Positions 6,754 to 11,771 of a stretch of DNA of 11,771 nt are shown in pieces. Source of the DNA: Candidatus Uhrbacteria bacterium. Its GTDB lineage: Bacteria > Patescibacteriota > Patescibacteriia > JACQRZ01. The position numbers were made by a program, and so were the translations under genes. The notes under the pieces are model-generated. The model saw only the letters and a list, made by a program, of their open reading frames with translations, was not told the DNA's origin and searched no databases. The stretch covers positions 1 through 11,771 of the forward strand of contig JACQWH010000076.1 of assembly GCA_016209345.1 (NCBI GenBank). Reading direction: 5' to 3'. The number at the start of each line of letters is the position of its first letter. Within the stretch, counting starts at the first letter, position 1.

Positions 6754-8013
6754 TCATTCCCTCAACAAAACAAACAAATCCGAAACGTTTGTTCCGGTGG
6801 GTCCGGTTCGAATCAAGTCATCAAGTTTTTCAAAAAAATAATATGAATCATTCCGCGCCAGATACTCACGCGGAGCACATGCGATTTTTTTCGCGCGGAT
6901 ACGCGTCTCATGATCGGCGATTGCTCCGGCGGCATCGGTATTATCAAGACCGTCAGAATTAATCGACGCCACGACCATCCCCTTACCAAGAAACGGCAGC
7001 GCGCCCAGCACGACTTCCTGATTTCGAGCGCCGATACCCTTTCCGCGAAGCGTGACCGTTGTCTCACCGCCGCCGATAAGCACTTCGCATGGATGAATAT
7101 CTTGCGCGTATCGATGAACAACCGTGCGCGCCTCGCCGGACAACGCGCTCCCGAGCACTTTCGCCTTATAGCCAAGAGAAAGCGCCTGATGGTGCATGGC
7201 ATTCAACGCATCCATATTGCACAAAAGCAACGTATTGACCACGTGAGAAAAATATTTCTTTTCTTTCGGAGTTTCAAAAAGCGAGAATTTCGGAAGCGTG
7301 TATTTCTTCTGAATGTTTTGAGCGTCCTTCACGGTCGTCGGATCGTAGAGCGTCGGACCGGATGCAACCATATCCATCGAACAGCCGGGAGTATCAGAAA
7401 TAATGAGCGACAAAATTGTCGCGGGATACGCCAACCGAGCCAATCCCCCGCCCCGAATATCGGAAATATGCTTCCGAAGCGTGTTCAGCTCTTCGATTGT
7501 CGCGCCTGCGGCAAAGCACCGCCGCACAACAGCGACCTCTTCCTCGCATGTCATTTCCGGAGCAGAGCACAGGAGCGCCGATCCTCCGCCGGTTATCGCG
7601 GCTATTACAAGGTCGTCCTTTTTCAGTTCCGACACCATTGTTTTTATTTCTTCTGTCGCGCGAATATTTTTTTTAGACGGAAAAGGATGCGTTCCCGCAA
7701 TACTGCGCATGTATTTCAATGGTCCGGTACGAATATCCAGGGCTATCCCGTCCGTGATACGGTCGCCAAACACCGCCTCGACTCCCTGCGCCGTAGAAAG
7801 TGCCGCCTTCCCGATACCGACAAAGAAAATACGCCTAAACTTCCGAAGATCTATCCGCGCATTCCCGCAAAATACAGCGTTGTTCCGAATCATCATCTTT
7901 TCTTGCACGGCCGCCTTCGGATCGATCGCCTGCAATCCCGACTCAAGAATGAGCAGTACATGTTTGCGCAATTCGCTGCCTTTTATCAATGTTCTTGTAT
8001 TTTTGATATGCAT
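6754..8013 (-). CDS. Glycerate 2-kinase (MOFRL / DUF4147 family)
   Basis: This 419-residue cytoplasmic enzyme should phosphorylate D-glycerate to 2-phosphoglycerate with ATP, feeding lower glycolysis. It matches the GK-II/MOFRL family along its length: conserved VGIGKAA with Lys69 (65-71), the nucleotide-binding TGGGSALL (141-148), NTLRKHISDIRGGGLA (177-192), ISDTPGCSMDMVASGPT (205-221), the C-terminal MOFRL segment GGGETTVTLRGKGIGARNQE (314-333), SDGLDNTDAAGA (353-364) and the final GPTGTNVSDL (404-413). The start chosen is the ATG at 8011-8013, because family members begin shortly before the 'LRKH...E.GL.A.DP' helix. A GTG at 8029-8031 would add six residues. Neither has a Shine-Dalgarno match. 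It lies 41 nt after the HNH-like gene and may be cotranscribed with it. Confidence 0.93.
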   Translation of the reverse strand: MHIKNTRTLIKGSELRKHVLLILESGLQAIDPKAAVQEKMMIRNNAVFCGNARIDLRKFRRIFFVGIGKAALSTAQGVEAVFGDRITDGIALDIRTGPLKYMRSIAGTHPFPSKKNIRATEEIKTMVSELKKDDLVIAAITGGGSALLCSAPEMTCEEEVAVVRRCFAAGATIEELNTLRKHISDIRGGGLARLAYPATILSLIISDTPGCSMDMVASGPTLYDPTTVKDAQNIQKKYTLPKFSLFETPKEKKYFSHVVNTLLLCNMDALNAMHHQALSLGYKAKVLGSALSGEARTVVHRYAQDIHPCEVLIGGGETTVTLRGKGIGARNQEVVLGALPFLGKGMVVASINSDGLDNTDAAGAIADHETRIRAKKIACAPREYLARNDSYYFFEKLDDLIRTGPTGTNVSDLFVLLRE

Positions 8014-8054
8014 ACACAGCCACGATATCACGTTCGCACGACACAGACAATGGA

Positions 8055-8612
8055 TTAATGCAAAAGATTATACACCTCGAGCCAGTGCCTGCTTATGAGG
8101 ACCTGCGCTTCTTTGAGCGTAATATTCCCCTCGCACATTTGCGCGTGAAGATAGTTCTCTATTTCGTCCTTTTCGTGAAATCCCGGCCGCGGTTCGGCTG
8201 CTTTGGGGAAAAGATTGGCCGCATCATTCGATCCGCCAAGTTGCAAGCTGATGAGATGGTCTATCTTATACTGGCCCGGCGAGCGCGACGTGATGCCGTA
8301 TGCGCCATAGATTGATTCCTTCTTTGCCGATGAAACGTCGCGCACCGATCGGCTGTATCCGGGCACGCATATTTCCTCTTTTGTCGCGTATGCAAATATC
8401 GCGCCGGGGGTACATTCGGGATCGGGGTATGCCCCGCGGACCGTACACCCGACCAGCTTGCTGCGCGGCTGCAGCGCGAACTGTTCCACATTGGCAATCG
8501 AACGCAATGTCTCCGGACCGGATGGATCCTTATGCGCACGCGCGCCATACGCGACTCCCAGTACCGTCCCGATTGCCAGGATAATACAAAATTTTTTGAG
8601 TGCAGAGCCCAT
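8055..8612 (-). CDS. Secreted HNH-nuclease-like protein
   Basis: This protein has 185 residues from the ATG at 8610-8612. Residues 5-23 (LKKFCIILAIGTVLGVAYG) form a signal peptide or anchor. The mature part has Cys56, Cys67 and Cys82, then CVPGYSRSVRDV (82-93). A C-terminal domain follows: IDHLISLQLGGSNDAANLFP (117-136) with His146, ending in CEGNITLKEAQVLISRHW (160-177). The DH...L.LGGSND..NL core resembles secreted HNH-type (beta-beta-alpha-metal) nucleases; Asp118, His119 and Asn133 are the candidate active residues. The open frame continues upstream to 8717, but those codons run into the repeated palindromic element, so the longer start is unlikely. A nucleic-acid-scavenging role is an inference from family resemblance. 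Confidence 0.72.
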   Translation of the reverse strand: MGSALKKFCIILAIGTVLGVAYGARAHKDPSGPETLRSIANVEQFALQPRSKLVGCTVRGAYPDPECTPGAIFAYATKEEICVPGYSRSVRDVSSAKKESIYGAYGITSRSPGQYKIDHLISLQLGGSNDAANLFPKAAEPRPGFHEKDEIENYLHAQMCEGNITLKEAQVLISRHWLEVYNLLH

Positions 8613-8623
8613 GATAACTAATT

Positions 8624-8636
8624 GCAAATTATTTGC
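8624..8636. promoter_or_regulatory. Palindrome between the HNH-like gene and its upstream region
   Basis: GCAAATTATTTGC is a perfect inverted repeat (6-bp arms, 1-nt centre) ending 11 nt before the ATG of the HNH-like gene. On the minus strand a TATAAC sequence (8638-8643) lies just before it. It could be an operator or simply an AT-rich coincidence. Confidence 0.3.
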
Positions 8637-8643
8637 AGTTATA

Positions 8644-8672
8644 TTGACGGGGAAAACAATCCGCGGTATAAT
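8644..8672 (+). promoter_or_regulatory. Near-consensus sigma-70 promoter for the zinc operon
   Basis: TTGACG (8644-8649) and a perfect TATAAT (8667-8672) are separated by 17 bp on the plus strand, which is the best housekeeping-type promoter in the window. Transcription would start near 8679 and read through the second palindromic repeat into znuA, giving a leader of about 195 nt. No plus-strand ORF with a start lies between the promoter and the repeat. Confidence 0.75.
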
Positions 8673-8700
8673 TTGAGAGCGTAGAGAAATAGCAGGTGGA

Positions 8701-8821
8701 ACTTTCTTCCGGCTCATTTCTGTTCAATTTCGCCCCAAAAAAGCGCTGAACTTGTCAGAATACAGCAAGTATTCTTTCGCATTCATCATCTTTTTTGGAA
8801 CAAAATTGACTCAGAAATGAC
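8701..8821 (+). repeat. Palindromic dispersed repeat, copy 2, in the znuA leader
   Basis: This is the counterpart of 1-120, one base longer in the middle. The pairing is kept: 8714-8722 with 8812-8820, 8725-8730 with 8803-8808, 8735-8743 with the ATCTTTTTTGG side of the right arm, and an inner hairpin 8757-8763 with 8769-8775 around a 5-nt loop. Three positions changed relative to copy 1 have matching changes in the partner strand: 8720/8814, 8727/8806 and 8757/8775. It sits between the plus-strand promoter at 8644-8672 and znuA, so it should be transcribed as part of that leader. Confidence 0.87.
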
Positions 8822-8875
8822 CTGGAATCTATTTCTCTACACTCTCAATTCTCGTATCATTCTATCACAACCGTT

Positions 8876-9817
8876 ATGCGCGGCATATCTCGTCCTGTCA
8901 GTATTGCGCTTCTTGCCTTCTTTACGCTTGGGTTTCTTGTGTATATGCGTATCCAGACACTGCCGCCCATTTTTGCGCAGCAGGGGACGACGCGGAAAAT
9001 CTCCATTTCCGCATCATTCTATCCCCTCTTTTTCTTTGCATCTCGCGTCGCGAAGGACCGCGCGCAGGTAACGACCATTACGCCAGCCGGATCAGAACCC
9101 CATGACTACGAGCTGACGCCGCAGGATATGGTGCGCATCGCAAAGAGCGATCTCCTTATCCTCAACGGGGCCGGCCTTGAACCGTGGAGCGACTCAATCC
9201 GTGACGCTCTCCACGACTCTCCCGTCTCTATTCTCACCGTCGGACACGGACTTGCGGACAAAAGAACCATCTCCGAAAATGAAATCGAACGACTCGACCC
9301 TCATATATGGCTCAGCCCCCGATTGGCCCAACAAGAGGTGATGGCCATAGCCGACGAGCTGAAAAGGATCGACCCTGCGGGCGCGCCGCTATATGAAAAG
9401 AATACGCTGATACTGCAAGAAGATCTCGCGGCACTCGATGCGCGCTATAGGGAACGGCTTGGTTCCTGCGAAAAAAATGATATTATTACTTCGCACGCCT
9501 CTTTTGGATACGTGGCGGCAGAATATGGTTTTAACCAAATGGCGATAGTGGGCCTCTCGCCCGACGCAGAGCCCACGCCAAAAAAACTTGCCGCGCTCGC
9601 TGATGCGGCAAAGGAAAACGGTATTCGCATCATTTTCTTCGAAACACTGGTCAGCCCGAGAGTTGCCGAAATCCTCTCACGGGAAGTTGGCGCAAAAACT
9701 CGCATCCTCAATCCCCTTGAAGGCCTCACGATCGAAGAAATCATTCAGGGAAAAAATTATCTCACAGAAATGGATGCCAATCTTAGCGCTCTAACCGAAG
9801 CCCTCCAATGCCGATAG
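8876..9817 (+). CDS. znuA: Zinc/metal ABC transporter substrate-binding protein
   Basis: This 313-residue protein belongs to the ZnuA/TroA (cluster A-I) family, which captures Zn2+ or Mn2+ outside the membrane. Residues 7-24 are a hydrophobic signal peptide or N-terminal anchor without a lipobox cysteine. Candidate metal ligands are His76 (SEPHDYE), His143 (DPHIWLSP) and His207 (TSHASFGY). The family motifs GLSPDAEPTPKKLAAL (226-241) and FFETLVSPRVAEIL (254-267) are present. Three histidines favour zinc. The usual Asp of the LDPLG-like motif is Asn279 here (ILNPLEGLT). The His-rich loop of many ZnuA proteins is short. The ATG has no Shine-Dalgarno site. It is the first gene of znuA-znuC-znuB and overlaps znuC by 10 bp. 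Confidence 0.93.
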   Translation: MRGISRPVSIALLAFFTLGFLVYMRIQTLPPIFAQQGTTRKISISASFYPLFFFASRVAKDRAQVTTITPAGSEPHDYELTPQDMVRIAKSDLLILNGAGLEPWSDSIRDALHDSPVSILTVGHGLADKRTISENEIERLDPHIWLSPRLAQQEVMAIADELKRIDPAGAPLYEKNTLILQEDLAALDARYRERLGSCEKNDIITSHASFGYVAAEYGFNQMAIVGLSPDAEPTPKKLAALADAAKENGIRIIFFETLVSPRVAEILSREVGAKTRILNPLEGLTIEEIIQGKNYLTEMDANLSALTEALQCR

Positions 9818-10569
9818 ATCATACGAAAAGCATCATAGAGGTTCGCAATGTCTCGTTTCAGTACGGCGATATGCCGGTTCTGAAAAATGTGACGTTTAAT
9901 GTCCACGAAGGCGACTACCTTGGTGTGATCGGCCCCAACGGTGGCGGAAAAACGACCGTCCTGAAAATTATCCTCGGACTTATTCAACCGACAGGGGGAG
10001 ATGTTCTGCTGTTCGGCAAGCCGCTGCGCAATTTTCGGAACTGGCCATCCATAGGATATGTACCGCAGAAAGCAACGCATATCGATCTGCTTTTCCCTGC
10101 GACTGTTTTTGAAATTGTCGCGATGGGCCGCTATGGTGTCAAGGGACTGTTTTGCCGGCTAGACCACAGTGACCGCGAACACGTAAAGGAAGCTCTCAGG
10201 CGTGTTGGGATGGAAAATATGGGCGATCGGCGCATAGGCGATCTTTCTCTCGGACAGCAGCAGCGGGTGTTTATCGCGCGCGCATTGGCAGCACGTCCCA
10301 ACATTATTATTCTTGACGAACCGACAGTGGGCATCGACGTCACGGCGCAAGAACAATTTTATGCCCTCCTCAAAACACTGAACCATAATTTGGGATTGAC
10401 CCTCATTCTTGTATCGCATGATATCGACGTCGTCGCGCACGAAGTGACAGAACTGGCGTGCATCAACCAAGCGCTTGTATACCACGGCGCTCCGAAAGAA
10501 TTCCTTTCGGGCGACGCGCTTACTCGCCTGTACGGAAAAAATGCTCGTTTTATTTTTCATACCCACTAA
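9808..10569 (+). CDS. znuC: Zinc/metal ABC transporter ATPase
   Basis: This 253-residue ABC ATPase drives the metal importer on the cytoplasmic face of the membrane. It has Walker A GPNGGGKTT (42-50), Q-loop Gln87 (GYVPQ), variant signature LSLGQ (147-151), Walker B with catalytic Glu171 (IIILDEPTVGID) and H-loop His204 (LVSHD). The segment YVPQKATHIDLLFPATVFEI (84-103) is typical of the metal importer branch. The start overlaps the end of znuA by 10 bp and the stop is 5 nt before znuB, so the three are translationally linked. The operon context, not the sequence alone, gives the metal specificity. Confidence 0.95.
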   Translation: MPIDHTKSIIEVRNVSFQYGDMPVLKNVTFNVHEGDYLGVIGPNGGGKTTVLKIILGLIQPTGGDVLLFGKPLRNFRNWPSIGYVPQKATHIDLLFPATVFEIVAMGRYGVKGLFCRLDHSDREHVKEALRRVGMENMGDRRIGDLSLGQQQRVFIARALAARPNIIILDEPTVGIDVTAQEQFYALLKTLNHNLGLTLILVSHDIDVVAHEVTELACINQALVYHGAPKEFLSGDALTRLYGKNARFIFHTH

Positions 10570-10574
10570 GCGCA

Positions 10575-11378
10575 ATGGTTGATATTTTTCAATACGATTT
10601 TATTGTTCGAGGGCTGGCGGCAGGGCTTATTATCGGATCTACTGCTCCGCTCATTGGCATATTTCTTGTCCTGCGGCGCTACTCTTTGATTGCTGACACG
10701 CTTGCCCATATTTCGCTGGCGGGCATTGCGGTCGGACTCCTTCTTAAAATTGATCCCCTCCTTACCGCGCTTGGCGCCTCGACACTCTCATCGCTGGCGA
10801 TTGAACGACTTCGGGAAAGTAAAAAAATTTACGGGGAAAGCGCGCTCTCGCTGTTTCTCTCGGGGGGCCTGGCGCTTGCCGTTCTCCTTATCGGATTGTC
10901 AAACGGTTTGAATGCTGACCTTTTTTCGTATCTTTTTGGCAGCATCGTCACGGTTCGCCAACAGGATGTCTTCCTCATTGCCGCAATCTGCGTTCCGGTT
11001 GCGTGCGTGATTATTCTTTTATTCAAAGAACTCGTATATCTTTCGTTTGACGAGGAAGCGGCGCGTGCAAGCGGCATCCCGACGCGCGCACTGAACATGC
11101 TCCTTATCGTCCTTGCCGCAATCGTCATCGCGCTTTCTATCCCCGTTATCGGCATTTTGCTTGTTTCCGCATTGCTCGTACTGCCGGTCGTCACCGCCAT
11201 TCAGCTTAAAAAAAGTTTTGTCAAAACGCTTGTGTGGGCGGAGTGCTTCTCGCTTTTCTCCGTGGTTGCCGGAATTGCTATTTCCTTTTATGCAGACCTG
11301 CCTTCAGGAGCGACAATCGTATTGTTGATGTTTGCACTATTTCTTTGCGTCTTTTTTTCGAATTCTCGATCGCAATAA
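10575..11378 (+). CDS. znuB: Zinc/metal ABC transporter permease
   Basis: This 267-residue integral membrane protein belongs to the ABC-3 family (ZnuB, TroC, MntB), which forms the channel of the importer. About eight hydrophobic segments are visible, near 11-32, 42-57, 62-76, 92-109, 130-150, 172-188, 190-209 and 220-262 (a longer stretch likely holding two). Family landmarks are LVLRRYSLIADTLAHISLAG (31-50), SYLFGSIVTV (118-127) and FDEEAARASGIP (158-169). The open frame reaches back to 10458 with a GTG, but that part lies inside znuC in another frame. The ATG at 10575 gives the standard N-terminus. A hairpin terminator follows the TAA immediately. Confidence 0.95.
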   Translation: MVDIFQYDFIVRGLAAGLIIGSTAPLIGIFLVLRRYSLIADTLAHISLAGIAVGLLLKIDPLLTALGASTLSSLAIERLRESKKIYGESALSLFLSGGLALAVLLIGLSNGLNADLFSYLFGSIVTVRQQDVFLIAAICVPVACVIILLFKELVYLSFDEEAARASGIPTRALNMLLIVLAAIVIALSIPVIGILLVSALLVLPVVTAIQLKKSFVKTLVWAECFSLFSVVAGIAISFYADLPSGATIVLLMFALFLCVFFSNSRSQ

Positions 11379-11412
11379 AAAAACCCCCGATTTTATCATT
11401 GGGGGATTTTTT
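11379..11412. terminator. Bidirectional intrinsic terminator between znuB and the small Pro/Ala gene
   Basis: CCCCC (11384-11388) pairs with GGGGG (11401-11405), extended by G-T and A-T inside, around an 8-nt loop. A-rich sequence precedes the stem and T-rich sequence follows it on both strands (ATTTTTT on plus, TTTTTTTATT on minus). It lies directly after the znuB stop and 12 bp from the stop of the convergent small gene, so it can end both transcripts. Confidence 0.88.
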
Positions 11413-11424
11413 GTGAACGATGAT

Positions 11425-11565
11425 TTAGGCAGCTGCCTGTTCATCGCTAGCTTCTGGTGTAGGAGCTGCCTCAGGAGCCGGTGCCGGTGTTGGCGCGGGT
11501 GCCGGTGCCGGTGCGCCACCAGTTTGCTCGTCTGAAGCTGGTCCATTCTGGAGATCGTCCATCAT
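11425..11565 (-). CDS. Very small Pro/Ala-rich protein, unknown function
   Basis: This is a 46-residue protein that I do not recognise. It starts MMDDLQNGPASDEQTGG, continues as a run of Ala-Pro repeats (APAPAPAPTPAPAPEAAPTP, 18-37) and ends in acidic and Ala residues (EASDEQAAA). It has no hydrophobic stretch, no Cys, no Lys or Arg, and is acidic and probably disordered. Evidence that it is a real gene is unusually good for its size. A purine-rich ribosome binding site AAAGGA lies 9 nt before the first ATG, a promoter-like pair lies at 11603-11631, and a strong terminator follows the stop. The second ATG (11560-11562) may be used instead. Confidence 0.72.
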   Translation of the reverse strand: MMDDLQNGPASDEQTGGAPAPAPAPTPAPAPEAAPTPEASDEQAAA

Positions 11566-11574
11566 AGATTTGTT

Positions 11575-11586
11575 TCCTTTCTCCTT
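11575..11586 (-). promoter_or_regulatory. Double ribosome binding site of the small Pro/Ala gene
   Basis: On the minus strand, AAGGAG and AAAGGA lie in tandem. The nearer one ends 9 nt before the ATG at 11563-11565. This supports translation of a gene too short for routine gene calling. Confidence 0.65.
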
Positions 11587-11602
11587 ATGGATTAGCAAAA
11601 GC

Positions 11603-11631
11603 ACCCTAGCATGCGCTTCTTTTTTTGTAAA
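11603..11631 (-). promoter_or_regulatory. Extended -10 promoter of the small Pro/Ala gene
   Basis: On the minus strand, TTTACA (11626-11631) is followed after 17 bp by TAGGGT (11603-11608), preceded by TGC as in extended -10 promoters. The predicted start lies about 30 nt before the ATG. The -10 match is moderate and the -35 and spacing are good. Confidence 0.5.
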
Positions 11632-11647
11632 GCATTATCCGCATATG

Positions 11648-11771
11648 TGTCAACGGGAAGTAGAAATGTCACATTCCCAGGGAAGTTAAAATGTCACATT
11701 GGTTTGTTTTAGTGTTCGACCTTTGAAATCATGATTTACTGAGTTTTGATCTGAAAAACGAAGCGCTACAA
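11648..11771. mobile_element. Possible insertion-sequence end, cut by the window edge
   Basis: An imperfect 21-bp direct repeat (11655-11675 and 11680-11700, 19 of 21 positions equal, period 25 bp) begins with GGGAAGT and ends with AATGTCACATT. It follows a TGTCAAC at 11648-11654. Tandem terminal repeats next to a 5'-TG end are a hallmark of IS21-family ends, so this may be the outer end of such an element whose transposase genes lie to the right. No transposase is visible in the window, so this stays tentative. Confidence 0.35.
11655..11700. repeat. Two-copy 21-bp direct repeat
   Basis: Copies at 11655-11675 and 11680-11700 differ at two adjacent positions and share GGGAAGT and AAATGTCACATT. 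A 4-nt spacer separates them. Two copies alone do not make a CRISPR array; the spacing is far too short. Confidence 0.85.

Noticed and set aside
6800..6824. GGTTCGAATC, like the T-arm of a tRNA
   Set aside because: It lies inside the glycerate kinase gene and encodes part of its conserved C-terminal IRTGPTGTN. No acceptor, D-arm or anticodon arm fits around it.
6910..8058. Long plus-strand open frame of 382 codons
   Set aside because: It is antisense to the glycerate kinase gene, whose family motifs are clear along its whole length, and its own product shows no recognisable domain.
8613..8717. N-terminal extension of the HNH-like protein
   Set aside because: The extra codons cover the promoter region and run into the palindromic repeat; the ATG at 8610-8612 begins a good signal peptide.
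8613..8875. Zur/Fur-type operator for the zinc operon
   Set aside because: No AT-rich palindrome of the known Zur or Fur type overlaps the plus-strand promoter. The GCAAATTATTTGC palindrome lies upstream of it and closer to the HNH-like gene.
10458..10574. N-terminal extension of the zinc permease from a GTG
   Set aside because: It lies within znuC in another frame and adds a polar, Arg-rich segment absent from ABC-3 permeases. The ATG at 10575 gives the normal start.
11337..11546. Minus-strand open frame of 69 codons rich in His and Arg
   Set aside because: It is an out-of-frame reading of the Pro/Ala-rich gene and crosses the terminator and the end of znuB. The 11425-11565 frame has the ribosome binding site.
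11655..11700. CRISPR array
   Set aside because: There are only two repeats, 4 nt apart, with no spacer-length gap and no cas genes.
1..11771. Recoding of TGA as glycine, as in some CPR lineages
   Set aside because: Genes end at TGA where expected (3791, 6754) and no family-conserved Gly position falls on an in-frame TGA.

Overview
The window looks like a chromosomal segment of a Candidate Phyla Radiation (Patescibacteria) bacterium, most likely a Parcubacteria-type lineage. This is inferred from gene style only: a tightly packed layout, few good ribosome binding sites, a split MacAB-type exporter paired with a small DUF5666-like anchored protein, and a very short Pro/Ala-rich protein. No rRNA or tRNA is present to confirm it. 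TGA serves as a stop (the ATPase gene ending at 3791 and the glycerate kinase gene ending at 6754), so the code is not one of the TGA=Gly codes known from some CPR lineages.

Layout. 1-120 is the first copy of a palindromic repeat. On the minus strand, 145-1986 holds an ABC-F translation-type ATPase followed by a small coiled-coil protein of unknown function. Also on the minus strand, 2083-6589 is a four-gene cluster in transcription order: a very long HlyD/MacA-like adaptor, a LolD/MacB-type ATPase, an FtsX/MacB-type permease, and an anchored Gly-rich protein with a DUF5666-like domain. At 6754-8612, still minus, are a secreted HNH-nuclease-like protein and a glycerate 2-kinase of the MOFRL family. 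The intergenic region 8613-8875 carries a near-consensus plus-strand promoter and the second copy of the palindromic repeat. It leads into a plus-strand zinc uptake operon, znuA-znuC-znuB (8876-11378), closed by a hairpin terminator. That terminator also serves a convergent 46-residue Pro/Ala-rich protein gene (11425-11565, minus) with its own promoter and ribosome binding site. The last ~120 bases contain an imperfect 21-bp tandem direct repeat that resembles the end of an insertion sequence, possibly IS21-like, cut off by the window edge.

How the parts work together. The adaptor, ATPase and permease should form one tripartite-type exporter in the cytoplasmic membrane; the DUF5666-like protein is probably an accessory. 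ZnuA, ZnuC and ZnuB form a complete zinc (or related divalent metal) importer. The most interesting signal is the ~120-nt repeat at 1-120 and 8701-8821. Each copy folds into a long imperfect hairpin, and the two copies differ by three substitution pairs that keep the pairing (T-A to C-G, G-C to A-T, G-C to A-T). Copy 2 lies in the predicted 5' leader of the zinc operon.
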